This document shows, piece after piece, positions 8,576-17,151 of a stretch of 64,000 bases of DNA. Numbering within the stretch: position 1 is the stretch's first letter; the number at the start of each line of letters is the position of its first letter. This stretch comes from Rhodobacteraceae bacterium Alg231-30 (GTDB lineage Bacteria > Pseudomonadota > Alphaproteobacteria > Rhodobacterales > Rhodobacteraceae). The stretch is from NCBI GenBank assembly GCA_900143615.1, contig FREU01000001.1:954767-1018766 (forward strand). Reading direction: 5' to 3'. The position numbers were made by a program, and so were the translations under genes. The notes below the pieces were generated by a model, which saw only the letters and a program-made list of their open reading frames with translations, was not told the DNA's origin and did not search any database.

Positions 8576-9342
8576 GCATTTTACAGAGCTTTGATCTGAG
8601 TGGAAAAACCGCCCTTGTGACCGGATGTAAACGCGGCATCGGGCGCGGCATTGCCGAGGCGCTGGCCTCAGCGGGAGCAGACATCGTTGGCGTGTCTGCA
8701 TCGCTTGAGTTGGAAGGCTCAGACGTCGGGCAGGCGGTGACGGCGATGGGGCGTGGTTTTCGCGCCTATCAATGTGATTTCTCCGACCGTGCCGCCTTGC
8801 TGGCCTTTATTGCCCAGCTTGAGGCCGATGGCGTGGCACCGGATATTCTGGTGAACAACGCAGGTACCATCAGACGGCATCCGGCGGCAGAGCATCCGGA
8901 TGAGTGGTGGGACGAAGTCATCGAGGTCAACCTGTCGGCGCAATTTGTGCTCAGCCGCGAGATCGGCCGTCAGATGGTGGCACGCGGTTCGGGCAAGATC
9001 ATTTTTACTGCCTCGTTGCTGACCTTTCAGGGCGGTATCACTGTGCCGGGCTATGCGGCCTCCAAAGGTGGCGTTGGGCAGTTGACCAAAGCGCTGGCCA
9101 ATGAGTGGGCAGGCAAGGGTGTCAATGTGAACGCCATCGCGCCGGGATATATCGCAACCGACAACACGCAGGCGTTGCAGGATGATCCGGCGCGCTCCAA
9201 GTCTATCTTGGAACGAATCCCGGCTGGACGCTGGGGGACACCTGCGGATTTCGGCGGCCCAGCGGTGTTCTTGGCGTCAGACGCTGCGGCCTATGTGAAC
9301 GGTGAAATTCTGGTTGTGGACGGTGGCTGGATGGGGCGCTAA
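8572..9342 (+). CDS. KduD-like short-chain dehydrogenase (2-keto-3-deoxy sugar-acid 5-dehydrogenase candidate)
   Basis: A 256-residue classical SDR. It shows the cofactor glycines TGCKRGIGRG near residue 18, NNAGTIRR near residue 95, the catalytic Ser (FTASLL), Tyr and Lys (YAASK), then VNAIAPGYIATDNTQAL and a VVDGGWMGR ending. The NNAGTIRR and GYIATDNTQAL segments are typical of KduD, the 2-dehydro-3-deoxy-D-gluconate 5-dehydrogenase. The known 2-dehydro-3-deoxy-L-galactonate 5-dehydrogenase of agar-sugar catabolism is also a KduD-like SDR, which suits the upstream cycloisomerase. It is the third and last gene of the operon, coupled to the zinc dehydrogenase by ATGA and convergent with the next gene. 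Confidence 0.85.
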   Translation: MSILQSFDLSGKTALVTGCKRGIGRGIAEALASAGADIVGVSASLELEGSDVGQAVTAMGRGFRAYQCDFSDRAALLAFIAQLEADGVAPDILVNNAGTIRRHPAAEHPDEWWDEVIEVNLSAQFVLSREIGRQMVARGSGKIIFTASLLTFQGGITVPGYAASKGGVGQLTKALANEWAGKGVNVNAIAPGYIATDNTQALQDDPARSKSILERIPAGRWGTPADFGGPAVFLASDAAAYVNGEILVVDGGWMGR

Positions 9343-9372
9343 GGCGCGTCCCACCCCTTGCTGTAGACTCGT

Positions 9373-10326
9373 CTAAAGCAGGCCTGCACATTCCGGAACA
9401 GCGGTAATCACTGTGCCATCTTTCTGATATTGCAGCAGGTTGTCTGCTGCCAGCTGCGCCATGGCGATGCGGGTTTCCACCGTGGCGCTGCCGATATGGG
9501 GCGTGAGCACCGTATTGGGCATGGCGCGCAGGGCTTCGGGGATGTTTGGCTCGTCTTCAAAAACGTCCAGTCCCGCCGATCCCAATCGACCATCTTGTAA
9601 GGCGGCAATTAGCGCGACCTCATCTACGACAGAACCACGGCCTACGTTCACCAAAACGCCGTCCGGCCCAAGCGCGTTGAGCACATCGGTGCTGATCAGA
9701 TGGTGCGTCGCCGCGCCACCGGGCGCGACGGAAATCAGCGCATCACAGTCCGCCGCCATTTTGGTCAGATCATCGTAATAGGTGAAACCTACATCGCGCG
9801 GATTACGCCCATGATAGAGGATACGCGCATTAAACGGCGCGAGCTTTTCAGCAATGGCCATGCCAATGCGGCCCAGCCCCAGAATACCGATGGTGCGGTT
9901 GTCCACACTGCGCCCTAGCGGCAGGCCGCCACTCTTGGCCCAGCCGCCAGAATGGGCATTCTCCACCTCGGCGCGAAAGTTGCGATAGCAGGCGATCAGC
10001 AGCATCAGCGCGGTGGTCGCCACTTCGGCACTCAGAACGGCAGGGGTGTGGGTGACAAGCACGCCGCGCGCGACGGCAGCGTCTGTGTCTATGGCGTCAT
10101 AGCCTACACCGTTGGAGCTGATCAGCTTGAGGTCGGGCAGGGCTGCAAAATAGTCCGCTTGCAGCCCGTAGTGACCATCAGTGAGCACATATTCAATGCC
10201 CGCCCCATTTTGCGCCAGCCAAGTCAACGGGTCGTCCATGTTGGCAACTTCATGCAGGGTGAAGCTGTCGGTCAACGCGGCGCGCATGGTGTCGTTTGGC
10301 GTGGTGACGCAAAATAGATCGGTCAT
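9373..10326 (-). CDS. D-isomer-specific 2-hydroxyacid dehydrogenase (glyoxylate/hydroxypyruvate/2-ketogluconate reductase type)
   Basis: A 317-residue NAD(P)-dependent reductase. The split catalytic domain carries SSNGVGYDAID, the nucleotide domain starts at TIGILGLGRIGMAIA, and the catalytic triad is Arg in VNVGRGSVVD, Glu in DVFEDEPN and His in TPHIGSAT. A GHGRNP-type stretch (YHGRNPRD) after the second strand suggests NADP preference. It lies 11 bases after the xylonate-dehydratase-type gene and has a good GGAAG site, so the two form one operon on the - strand. A role in reducing glyoxylate, hydroxypyruvate or a 2-keto sugar acid from the same pathway is likely. Confidence 0.88.
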   Translation of the reverse strand: MTDLFCVTTPNDTMRAALTDSFTLHEVANMDDPLTWLAQNGAGIEYVLTDGHYGLQADYFAALPDLKLISSNGVGYDAIDTDAAVARGVLVTHTPAVLSAEVATTALMLLIACYRNFRAEVENAHSGGWAKSGGLPLGRSVDNRTIGILGLGRIGMAIAEKLAPFNARILYHGRNPRDVGFTYYDDLTKMAADCDALISVAPGGAATHHLISTDVLNALGPDGVLVNVGRGSVVDEVALIAALQDGRLGSAGLDVFEDEPNIPEALRAMPNTVLTPHIGSATVETRIAMAQLAADNLLQYQKDGTVITAVPECAGLL

Positions 10327-10337
10327 GGCTGCTTCCT

Positions 10338-12134
10338 CTAGTGGTTGTCGCGCGGCGTGTGTTTGGCGGCAATGTCGCGGTAGTTGGGCGCATCGCGCAG
10401 GGTCATACCCTGATCGAACGGCTGCACCATTTCACGGAAGTACTGCTGCCAAGGCGACTGGTTCTCAGGCATGGCAAAACCGCCTTGAGCCACCCAGACC
10501 GCACGCCGTTGCTCCAGTTCCGCCTCGTCCACCAACATATTGGCCGAACAGGCTTTGAGATCGATGCGGATGGTGTCACCGGTTTGTAGCAATGCCAAGC
10601 CGCCGCCATCCGCAGCCTCGGGCGAGGCGTTCAGAATGGATGGCGACCCTGACGTGCCGGACTGGCGGCCATCACCAATGCACGGCAGCGCCTCGACGCC
10701 ACGTTTCAGCAAATAGCCAGGTGCGCGCATGTTTACCACTTCGGCGCCGCCAGGATAGCCCTTGGGACCTGCGCCGCGCATCACCATGATGCAGTTTTCG
10801 TCAATGTTTTCCGCCGGATCATCGATGCGGTGGTGATAATCTTCGGGACCGTCAAACACCACGGCACGGCCTTCAAAGGCGTCGGGGTCCTCGGGGTTGG
10901 ACAGATAGCGCGTGCGGAATTCTTCGCCAATCACGCTGGTTTTCATGATGGCACTGTCAAACAGGTTGCCCTTGAGGTTGATAAAGCCCGCCGCCGCCAT
11001 CAGCGGATCGGACACAGGCCGGATCACATCGGTGTTGGTGCTGCGACACTCGCCATAGGTCTCGCCCATGGTCTTGCCGTTCACACACAGCGCGTCAGGG
11101 TGCGGCAGCAGGCCAGCAGCCAGCAATTCGCCCACCACAGCGGGTACGCCACCGGCGCGGTGATAGTCTTCGCCCAGATACTCTCCGGCGGGCTGTAGGT
11201 TCACGATCAACGGCACCTGATGGCCCAAGTTTTGCCAGTCGTCGTTGTTCAGCGGTACCCCCAAATGACGGGCAATCCCGTTCAGATGGATTGGTGCATT
11301 GGTCGACCCACCAATGGCCGAGTTGATCACAATCGCATTCTCAAAAGCTTCGCGCGTCATCACGCGGGCGGGCCGCAGATCGTCCCAAACCATATCAACC
11401 ACGCGCTTGCCGGCCTCATAGCTGATTTGACCACGTTCACGGTATGGCGCAGGAATAGCCGCAGAGCCGGGCATCTGCATGCCCAAAGCTTCGGCCAAGG
11501 AATTCATCGTGGTGGCCGTGCCCATGGTGTTGCAATAGCCAACCGAGGGCGCAGACGCGGCGGCGATTTCCATAAAGGTCGCATCGTCAATTTCGCCAGC
11601 AGCCAGCTGTTCGCGCGCTTTCCAGATCACAGTGCCCGAGCCTGCGCGCTTGCCTTCGTGCCAGCCGTTCAGCATTGGCCCAACCGACAGCGCCAGTGCG
11701 GGAATGCCTACGGTGGCGGCGGCCATCAGCAGGGCCGGTGTGGTCTTGTCACAGCCAATGGTTAGCACAACGCCATCAATGGGATAGCCGTACAGCGCCT
11801 CAACCAGCCCAAGATAGGCAAGGTTGCGATCCAACATTGCGGTGGGGCGTTTGCCGGTTTCCTGAATGGGATGCACAGGTACTTCGATCGGGGTGCCGCC
11901 AGCTGCCAAGATGCCGTCGCGGACCCGTTTGGCCAATTCCAGATGGTGGCGGTTGCACGGGCTCAGATCGCTGCCGGTCTGGGCAATCGCAATAATCGGT
12001 TTGCCCGATTGCAGCTCTTCGCGCGTCAGGCCATAGTTGAGGTAACGCTCAAGGTAGAGCGCGGTCATCTCAGGATCATCAGGATTGTTAAACCATTTGC
12101 GCGAACGGAGATCTTGGGGGCGTATTTTGGTCAC
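10338..12134 (-). CDS. IlvD/Edd-family sugar-acid dehydratase, D-xylonate dehydratase type
   Basis: A 598-residue iron-sulfur dehydratase that converts an aldonic acid to its 2-keto-3-deoxy form. The cluster cysteines are Cys60 (DLSPCNRHH), Cys128 (GCDKTT) and Cys201 (GYCNTMG). From memory, the opening RKWFNNPD...[13 protein letters not shown] and [13 protein letters not shown] closely match the Caulobacter xylonate dehydratase XylD (about 590 residues), while arabinonate, galactonate and fuconate dehydratases are more distant branches. The start is GTG with AAGGAAAG just upstream. The promoter region carries operator copy 2. The co-transcribed 2-hydroxyacid dehydrogenase follows. Exact substrate is uncertain. 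Confidence 0.85.
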   Translation of the reverse strand: MTKIRPQDLRSRKWFNNPDDPEMTALYLERYLNYGLTREELQSGKPIIAIAQTGSDLSPCNRHHLELAKRVRDGILAAGGTPIEVPVHPIQETGKRPTAMLDRNLAYLGLVEALYGYPIDGVVLTIGCDKTTPALLMAAATVGIPALALSVGPMLNGWHEGKRAGSGTVIWKAREQLAAGEIDDATFMEIAAASAPSVGYCNTMGTATTMNSLAEALGMQMPGSAAIPAPYRERGQISYEAGKRVVDMVWDDLRPARVMTREAFENAIVINSAIGGSTNAPIHLNGIARHLGVPLNNDDWQNLGHQVPLIVNLQPAGEYLGEDYHRAGGVPAVVGELLAAGLLPHPDALCVNGKTMGETYGECRSTNTDVIRPVSDPLMAAAGFINLKGNLFDSAIMKTSVIGEEFRTRYLSNPEDPDAFEGRAVVFDGPEDYHHRIDDPAENIDENCIMVMRGAGPKGYPGGAEVVNMRAPGYLLKRGVEALPCIGDGRQSGTSGSPSILNASPEAADGGGLALLQTGDTIRIDLKACSANMLVDEAELEQRRAVWVAQGGFAMPENQSPWQQYFREMVQPFDQGMTLRDAPNYRDIAAKHTPRDNH

Positions 12135-12179
12135 TTGCTTTCCTTACCGAGATTGCTTTGTATTCAACATGCGTATGAG

Positions 12180-12194
12180 TTTGTTCATACCAAA
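12180..12194. promoter_or_regulatory. GntR/FadR-type operator palindrome, copy 2
   Basis: TTTGTTCATACCAAA differs from the perfect palindrome at 6353 by one base. It lies in the divergent region between the xylonate-dehydratase-type gene (start 12134, - strand) and the beta-hydroxyacid dehydrogenase (start 12268, + strand), so it could control both. No other feature was seen in this 133-base spacer. Confidence 0.7.
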
Positions 12195-12267
12195 CATCAT
12201 CTGACACAAATGCGGAAGTGCTAAATCGCACTATTTGTTATCGCTCACACACCCATAGGGGGAAGCC

Positions 12268-13158
12268 ATGCCTTCAAACAATCGTATAACATTTCTTGGC
12301 ACCGGATTGATGGGATTTCCGATGGCGCGCAATCTGACCCAAGCAGGTGAGAAAGTCTGTGTCTGGAACCGCAGCGCAGATAAGGCCGCCGGATTGGCCA
12401 ACCACGGAGCCAACGTCGCCAAATCCGTGCCGGAGGCCGTGGCGGATGCAGATATTGTAATCAGCATGGTCACCGATGGTGCAACGTTACACGGGCTAAT
12501 TGATATGGCGTTAGGGGCCGAGGCCCTCAAGGCCGGTGCCGTTTGGGTGGATATGTCGAGCACCAAACCACAAGAGGCCCGCACAGCCAGCGCGACCTTG
12601 GCCGAAGCGGGTGTCGCGTTTCTGGACGCGCCAGTGTCCGGCGGCACCAAAGGCGCAGATGCGGCGACGCTGGCGATCATGGCCGGAGGCGATGGTGCGG
12701 CGTTTGATCGTGTCAGCCCGGTCTTGTCCGCAATGGGGCGTCCGGTCTTGGTGGGACCAAATGGGGCGGGGCAGTTGGCCAAGCTGGCCAATCAGGCCAT
12801 TGTTGCGGTGACAATTGGCGCTGTGGCAGAAGCTATGCTGTTGTTGGAACGTGGTGGTGCCGATCCGGCGGCCGTACGCACCGCACTCAAGGGCGGTTTT
12901 GCCGATAGCACGATTTTGCAACAACATGGCGCGCGCATGACTGAGCGTGATTTTGAACCCGGTGGGCTGTCGCGCTTGCAGCTCAAAGACTTGGACAATG
13001 TATTGGGAGAAGCGTCGGGCGCTGGGTTAAGCCTGCCTATGGTGCAGGACGTGCGCGATCGTTTTTCGCATTATATCAATGAAATGGATGGTGGCGAGCG
13101 CGATCATTCCGGGCTGTTTGAGGAGCTTTTGGCGCGCAATGACCTGTTAAACACCTAA
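12268..13158 (+). CDS. Beta-hydroxyacid dehydrogenase (GarR / 3-hydroxyisobutyrate dehydrogenase family)
   Basis: A 296-residue NAD(P)-dependent enzyme. Visible are the N-terminal ITFLGTGLMGFPMARNL (GxGxxG), the arginine of CVWNRS that favours NADPH, the substrate loop FLDAPVSGGTKGA, and the catalytic lysine in GQLAKLANQ. This is the typical order for tartronate-semialdehyde reductase (GarR) and 3-hydroxyisobutyrate dehydrogenase. It starts after AGGGGGAAG and is divergent from the xylonate-dehydratase-type gene, with operator copy 2 between. In aldarate catabolism GarR reduces tartronate semialdehyde to glycerate. A glycerate kinase exists at 40 kb, but linkage is inference. Confidence 0.87.
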   Translation: MPSNNRITFLGTGLMGFPMARNLTQAGEKVCVWNRSADKAAGLANHGANVAKSVPEAVADADIVISMVTDGATLHGLIDMALGAEALKAGAVWVDMSSTKPQEARTASATLAEAGVAFLDAPVSGGTKGADAATLAIMAGGDGAAFDRVSPVLSAMGRPVLVGPNGAGQLAKLANQAIVAVTIGAVAEAMLLLERGGADPAAVRTALKGGFADSTILQQHGARMTERDFEPGGLSRLQLKDLDNVLGEASGAGLSLPMVQDVRDRFSHYINEMDGGERDHSGLFEELLARNDLLNT

Positions 13159-13820
13159 CTGTTGGTGGGGGCTTTTTTTGGCAGCGGGTGCATTAAATTG
13201 CGTGACAGGTGGGTGTGAATACGGGTGCGGATCAAGTCCTCATCATGCGCCAAAGCGGCCTCAAGAATACCTTGGTGCTGCACGACGTTTTCCGGCACAA
13301 AGGCAAATTGGCGGTCTGTGCTGATGAACTGCTGGCGGAACTGGCGATAGACATTCACATGGGTTTGCTTGAGTAAATCTGACCCGCAGGCGTCAATCAA
13401 TGTTTGGTGAAAGGTCAATTCGGCACCCGTCCACAACGTCAACAGATCGCTTGTGACATTGCCGTCACGCACTTTGGTTTCGATGTGCGACATCATGTGA
13501 TGCGCCGCTGACAGCCGCGCCTCCCATGCGACACCGCCGAGACGAATCGACAGGCACGCACCTTCGCTTTCCAGCATGATGCGGAAATGCGTAAGGTCGT
13601 GCTGTAACTCTTTGGAATGCGCAGGCAAGCGAAAGCCACGTTGTTCCTGAAAATCGACAAGCCCGACGGTGGAAAGGCGAAACAGAATCTCGCGCAAGGT
13701 AGATGCCGAGCAGGTGTAATCACTGCGCAGCTTTTCCGGCCTAAGTCTTTGTCCGGGCGTAAATTCTCCGTTCACAACCCGGTCGCGCATATCCTCATAT
13801 ATTGTTTCGCTGGCGGGCAT
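13155..13820 (-). CDS. GntR-family transcriptional regulator with FCD domain
   Basis: A regulator of 221 residues with a winged helix at about 5-70 (CSASTLREILFRLSTVGLV) and an FCD domain at about 80-205 with metal-site residues in AELTFHQTL, VVQHQGIL and IHTHLSRN. It resembles the regulator at 431-1084 in length and in the STLRE / FQEQRGF segments, so the two may be paralogues. It overlaps the end of the upstream beta-hydroxyacid dehydrogenase by four bases tail to tail and is divergent from the second TRAP operon, its probable target. An AT-rich spacer (13840-13905) with the inverted repeat GAATTTC/GAAATTC at 13850 and 13886 may be its own operator. Confidence 0.87.
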   Translation of the reverse strand: MPASETIYEDMRDRVVNGEFTPGQRLRPEKLRSDYTCSASTLREILFRLSTVGLVDFQEQRGFRLPAHSKELQHDLTHFRIMLESEGACLSIRLGGVAWEARLSAAHHMMSHIETKVRDGNVTSDLLTLWTGAELTFHQTLIDACGSDLLKQTHVNVYRQFRQQFISTDRQFAFVPENVVQHQGILEAALAHDEDLIRTRIHTHLSRNLMHPLPKKAPTNS

Positions 13821-13928
13821 TTGCGGATCCGATGACTCAAAGATTTAAAGAATTTCGTGATTTCCATAAAATCTCAATAAAAATAGAAATTCAATAAATT
13901 TGTTGCCGGAACTTAAAGCTGAGGCTAG

Positions 13929-13943
13929 TTTGATCATACCAAA
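13929..13943. promoter_or_regulatory. GntR/FadR-type operator palindrome, copy 3
   Basis: TTTGATCATACCAAA differs by one base from the perfect copy at 6353-6367. It lies 66 bases before the ATG of the second TRAP binding protein and 109 bases from the divergent GntR start. The same orientation relative to the downstream + strand operon as copy 1 supports a shared regulator. Confidence 0.7.
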
Positions 13944-14008
13944 AGTGAGGAGTTGCGGAAATCCGACATGAAGCGGGCCGCAAATTTTTGGAGTTAGGGA
14001 GGACGAAA

Positions 14009-15031
14009 ATGAAACTATTTAAGACACTTACCACAGCTGCGTCCGCAGCCGCGATTGTGGCCAGCACCGCGTTTACGGCGTCTGCTGAAACCACAAATCT
14101 GCGCATTCAGACGCATTTCTCGCCAGAAACCCTGTCGGGTAAAATGGCGGCTGAATTCATCGAAGACGTCACCGCGATGTCCAATGGCGAAATCGCGATT
14201 GAGATGTTTTATTCATCATCCGTGGTGAAATCTGCCGAAACTTTTGATGCGGCAGCCACAGGTATTCTGGACTGCGACATGACTGGTGGTGCCTACCAAA
14301 CTGGCAAAAACCCAGCATTTCAGTTCGCTGGTGATTTGAACGGCGGCTATGCCAATCCGTATCAGCAGTACGCATGGTTGCTGCACGGTGGCGGCTATGA
14401 CGCGCTCAATGAACTCTATAATGCGCACAACATGGAATTTGTCGGCTGGTGGATCCCGGGTCCTGAATCGCTCAGCTCGACCAGCCCGATCCGCGGCGTG
14501 GACGACTTCAAAGACTGGAAGTTCCGCTCGCCCCCCGGCATCATCACTATGATCTTTAAAAACCTCGGTGCATCACCCATCGTGATGGACTTTAACGAGA
14601 TCTTTACAGCGCTGGAAACCGGTATCATCGACGGTGCAGATGCGGCCAACCTGACCAACAACATCGGTCTGGGTCTTTATGACATCGCCAAACACACCAA
14701 CTATCCTGGGTTCCACTCGATGCCAGCTGACCACCTCGCATGTCGCAAGGACGTGTGGGACGGTATGCCTGCGCATCACCAAGCGATCCTGAAAGTTGGC
14801 ATGCAGGCGCTGGGTCTGAAGAACACCTCGATCAACGAAGTTCAGAACGCCAAGAACTCGGTCAAACTGGCTGAAGAAGGCCTGAATATGTACGAATGGT
14901 CTCCAGAAGAAATGGGCAAATACCGTGCAGCGGTTCAGACAGCTTGGGTTGAATTTGCAACCACACCAGAGTCCAAGGCTCTGCTGGAAAGCCACCTGAC
15001 CTTCCTGCGTGGCATGGGCGCAATGGAATAA
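14009..15031 (+). CDS. TRAP transporter substrate-binding protein, DctP family
   Basis: The periplasmic binding component of the second TRAP importer, 340 residues. The ATG at 14009 follows AGGGAGGA (13997-14004). The signal peptide is MKLFKTLTTAASAAAIVAS with a probable cut after TASA. The mature part has the DctP arginine in DWKFRSPPG and the ALETGIIDGAD segment that lines the cleft. The C-terminal form (GKYRAAVQTAWVEFA...LRGMGAM) is like the mannitol/chloroaromatic-type DctP proteins, which go with long small and large permeases, as found here. A hairpin with a T tail directly follows the gene, which would give the binding protein more mRNA than the downstream genes. Confidence 0.92.
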   Translation: MKLFKTLTTAASAAAIVASTAFTASAETTNLRIQTHFSPETLSGKMAAEFIEDVTAMSNGEIAIEMFYSSSVVKSAETFDAAATGILDCDMTGGAYQTGKNPAFQFAGDLNGGYANPYQQYAWLLHGGGYDALNELYNAHNMEFVGWWIPGPESLSSTSPIRGVDDFKDWKFRSPPGIITMIFKNLGASPIVMDFNEIFTALETGIIDGADAANLTNNIGLGLYDIAKHTNYPGFHSMPADHLACRKDVWDGMPAHHQAILKVGMQALGLKNTSINEVQNAKNSVKLAEEGLNMYEWSPEEMGKYRAAVQTAWVEFATTPESKALLESHLTFLRGMGAME

Positions 15032-15054
15032 GTCACTATTTGGCTAAGAACTTT

Positions 15055-15084
15055 GCGGCGGGGTCAACTGATCCCGCCGCTTTT
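15055..15084 (+). terminator. Attenuator/terminator between binding protein and downstream operon genes
   Basis: GCGGCGGG (15055-15062) pairs with CCCGCCGC (15073-15080), followed by TTTT. A further G-T pair and TCA/TGA can extend the stem inward. Because the next genes on the same strand belong to the same pathway and have no obvious promoter, this probably ends most but not all transcripts after the binding-protein gene. Confidence 0.8.
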
Positions 15085-15121
15085 CCCTAATCAAACTGAA
15101 TTTCGGCGGACTGACGGCGTC

Positions 15122-16288
15122 ATGAAGATTACCAAGATCACCAGTCATGTCCTGCAATACGACCTCCCAGAGCAGTTGGGCTACTCGCAGCAGTATTACG
15201 CCAAGCGCAGCGCGCATCTGGTTGAGGTTGAAACCGACGAGGGCATCACCGGATGGGGCGAATGCTTCGGTCCCGGACATATCGCTCTGGCCAACAAGGC
15301 CATCGTCGAACAGGTGATCCAGCCAATGATCCTTGGCGCTGATCCGATGGATCGCGATGTGATCTGGCACAAAGTTTACAATCTGATGCGCGATCACGGC
15401 CAAAAGGGCATGCCGATGCAGGCGCTCTCCGGCGTGGATATCGCGCTGTGGGATATCGCCGGAAAGGTTGCCAACCTTCCTGTGCACAAGCTGATTGGTG
15501 GCGCGCACCGCGATCACGTGACCGTCTATGGCTATGGCATGATGCTGCGCCCCGAACCTGTTGCTGACTTGGCCGCGCGGTTTGTCGATGAAGCCGCAGA
15601 AATCCGCGACATGGGCTTTGCCGCCACCAAGATGAAGGTCGGCTTGGGTCCCAAGGATGATGTGACCTTGGCGCAGGCCGTGCGCCGTGGCGTGGGCGAA
15701 GATTTCCGTTTTATGGTGGATGCCAACCACTGCTACACCACCTCGGATGCGTTTTACGTCGGCCGCGCTCTGGAAGAGCTTGAGGCCTATTGGTTTGAAG
15801 AACCGGTCGCGCCCGAAGACCATGACGGCTATCGCGAGTTGCGCGCGGGGCTCAAGGTCAACATTTCCGGCGGTGAAGCAGAATTTGGCCGCTGGGGCTG
15901 GCGTCAGATACTTGAGAACCGTGGTCTGGACATTGCCCAGCCCGAAGTCTGCGCATTGGGCGGAATATCGGAATACCTGCGCGTTCTGGCGCTGTGTCAT
16001 GCGCATTTCACACCGGTGATCAATCACGTCTGGGGCAGCGCGATCGCGGTGGCCACCAACTTGCAGCTGCTGGCGGCCATGCCGCCCATGCCTGGCGGGC
16101 TACACCCGTGGGAGCCGATGCTGGAGTTTGACACCACCGACAATAAATTTCGCGATGATCTGTTAGTCGAGCCGCTGAATATTCAGCGGCAGGTCAAGCA
16201 AAGTGGCGGCATGGTCGCAATCCCGCAGGGCGCGGGATTGGGGGTAGAGCCTGATCGTGCCGTCATTGACCACTATAAAATAGCATAA
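15122..16288 (+). CDS. Enolase-superfamily enzyme, D-galactarolactone cycloisomerase/sugar-acid dehydratase-like
   Basis: A 388-residue mandelate-racemase-subgroup enzyme. The start at 15122 (MKITKI) is preferred because the longer frame from 15053 runs through the terminator. Catalytic residues are present: Lys170 and Lys172 in TKMKVG, Asp200 and Asn202 in VDANH, Glu226/227 in WFEEP, Glu252 in GGE and His302 in NHVWGSAI. From memory, GWGECFGPG, ALSGVDIALWDI, HVWG and the ending resemble Agrobacterium Gci, which opens galactaro-1,4-lactone to 3-deoxy-2-keto-hexarate. Related family members are dehydratases. It lies between the TRAP binding protein and the permease genes, so it acts on the imported compound or its first product. 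Confidence 0.78.
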   Translation: MKITKITSHVLQYDLPEQLGYSQQYYAKRSAHLVEVETDEGITGWGECFGPGHIALANKAIVEQVIQPMILGADPMDRDVIWHKVYNLMRDHGQKGMPMQALSGVDIALWDIAGKVANLPVHKLIGGAHRDHVTVYGYGMMLRPEPVADLAARFVDEAAEIRDMGFAATKMKVGLGPKDDVTLAQAVRRGVGEDFRFMVDANHCYTTSDAFYVGRALEELEAYWFEEPVAPEDHDGYRELRAGLKVNISGGEAEFGRWGWRQILENRGLDIAQPEVCALGGISEYLRVLALCHAHFTPVINHVWGSAIAVATNLQLLAAMPPMPGGLHPWEPMLEFDTTDNKFRDDLLVEPLNIQRQVKQSGGMVAIPQGAGLGVEPDRAVIDHYKIA

Positions 16289-16302
16289 GGGGAGGGGAGC
16301 CC

Positions 16303-17151
16303 ATGAAATCGCAGACCGGAGGATTTTGGGAATGGGTTGTGCCATTTGCCTTTTTGACCTGTATGGGCTGGACGATCTGGCACGCACCGGCGTTTATTCT
16401 GGATTTTGTGCCCCACACAAATGAGAGCATGTTCTCACAAGTCAGCGAGCTGCACGAACGCAAAGACGTCACCCCCAACATGAGCGGGCTGTTTGGCGGC
16501 TATGCGGATTTGATCGATTGGCTGGCGCTGATTGGCATCCCGATCACGTTTATTATCGGGGCGATGGGCGTCAAGGTTGCAGGTATGGAATACCCGCATT
16601 GGCGCAGTGTGGATCGCGCCGCGCTGTTTGTGGGGCGCGCCACAATGATGATGATCCTGTCGATGACATCGATCATGCTGTTTGAAGTCTTTATGCGTTA
16701 TGCCGTTGAAAATCCGACACTTTGGGCCAACGAAATGACGCTGTGGCTGGCGGGCTTTGTGTTTCTGTGCTCGGGGTTTTACGCGATGCAGCAACGCTGT
16801 CACATCCGCATTTTCCTGCTCTATGACATGGTGCCGCGTTGGATGCAGCATGCCTTTGATGTGATCAGCGCCTTTCTGGTCTGTGTGTTTGCCTTCTTCA
16901 TGGTGTTTGGCAGCTACAAACAGGTGTTCATTAACAAATTCTACAAATGGGAGATGTTTGGTACGGCGTTTGATCCGCCCATTCCCGCCACGATCCAGCC
17001 GATGATTTTGATCATCATCGTGCTGATCGCCATTCAGGCAGTGATCAACGTGATCTCGGACTGGAATCTGGAGCCAGAGGTGCACACCGCCGCTGACGAC
17101 ATCGACGAAGAAGAGCTTGCAGCAATCAAGCGTAGCGTGGGAGCAGACTGA
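16303..17151 (+). CDS. TRAP transporter small permease, DctQ family (long form)
   Basis: A membrane subunit of 282 residues, longer than the usual 160-200. Residues about 6-28 form an extra N-terminal helix, a hydrophilic stretch with HERKDVTPNM follows, then further helices begin near residue 67 (LALIGIPITFIIGAMG). The DctQ core is around RATMMMILSMTSIMLFEVFMRY and NPTLWANEMTLWLAGFVFLCSG. This long form goes with the mannitol/chloroaromatic TRAP class. The start has a strong GGGGAGGGGAG site. It overlaps the large permease by one base (TGATG). Confidence 0.88.
   Translation: MKSQTGGFWEWVVPFAFLTCMGWTIWHAPAFILDFVPHTNESMFSQVSELHERKDVTPNMSGLFGGYADLIDWLALIGIPITFIIGAMGVKVAGMEYPHWRSVDRAALFVGRATMMMILSMTSIMLFEVFMRYAVENPTLWANEMTLWLAGFVFLCSGFYAMQQRCHIRIFLLYDMVPRWMQHAFDVISAFLVCVFAFFMVFGSYKQVFINKFYKWEMFGTAFDPPIPATIQPMILIIIVLIAIQAVINVISDWNLEPEVHTAADDIDEEELAAIKRSVGAD

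Noticed and set aside
15044..16027. Long open frame on the - strand (327 codons) across the Gci-like gene
   Set aside because: It is the antisense shadow of a well-conserved enolase-superfamily gene; its translation is His/Ala-rich with no family motif.
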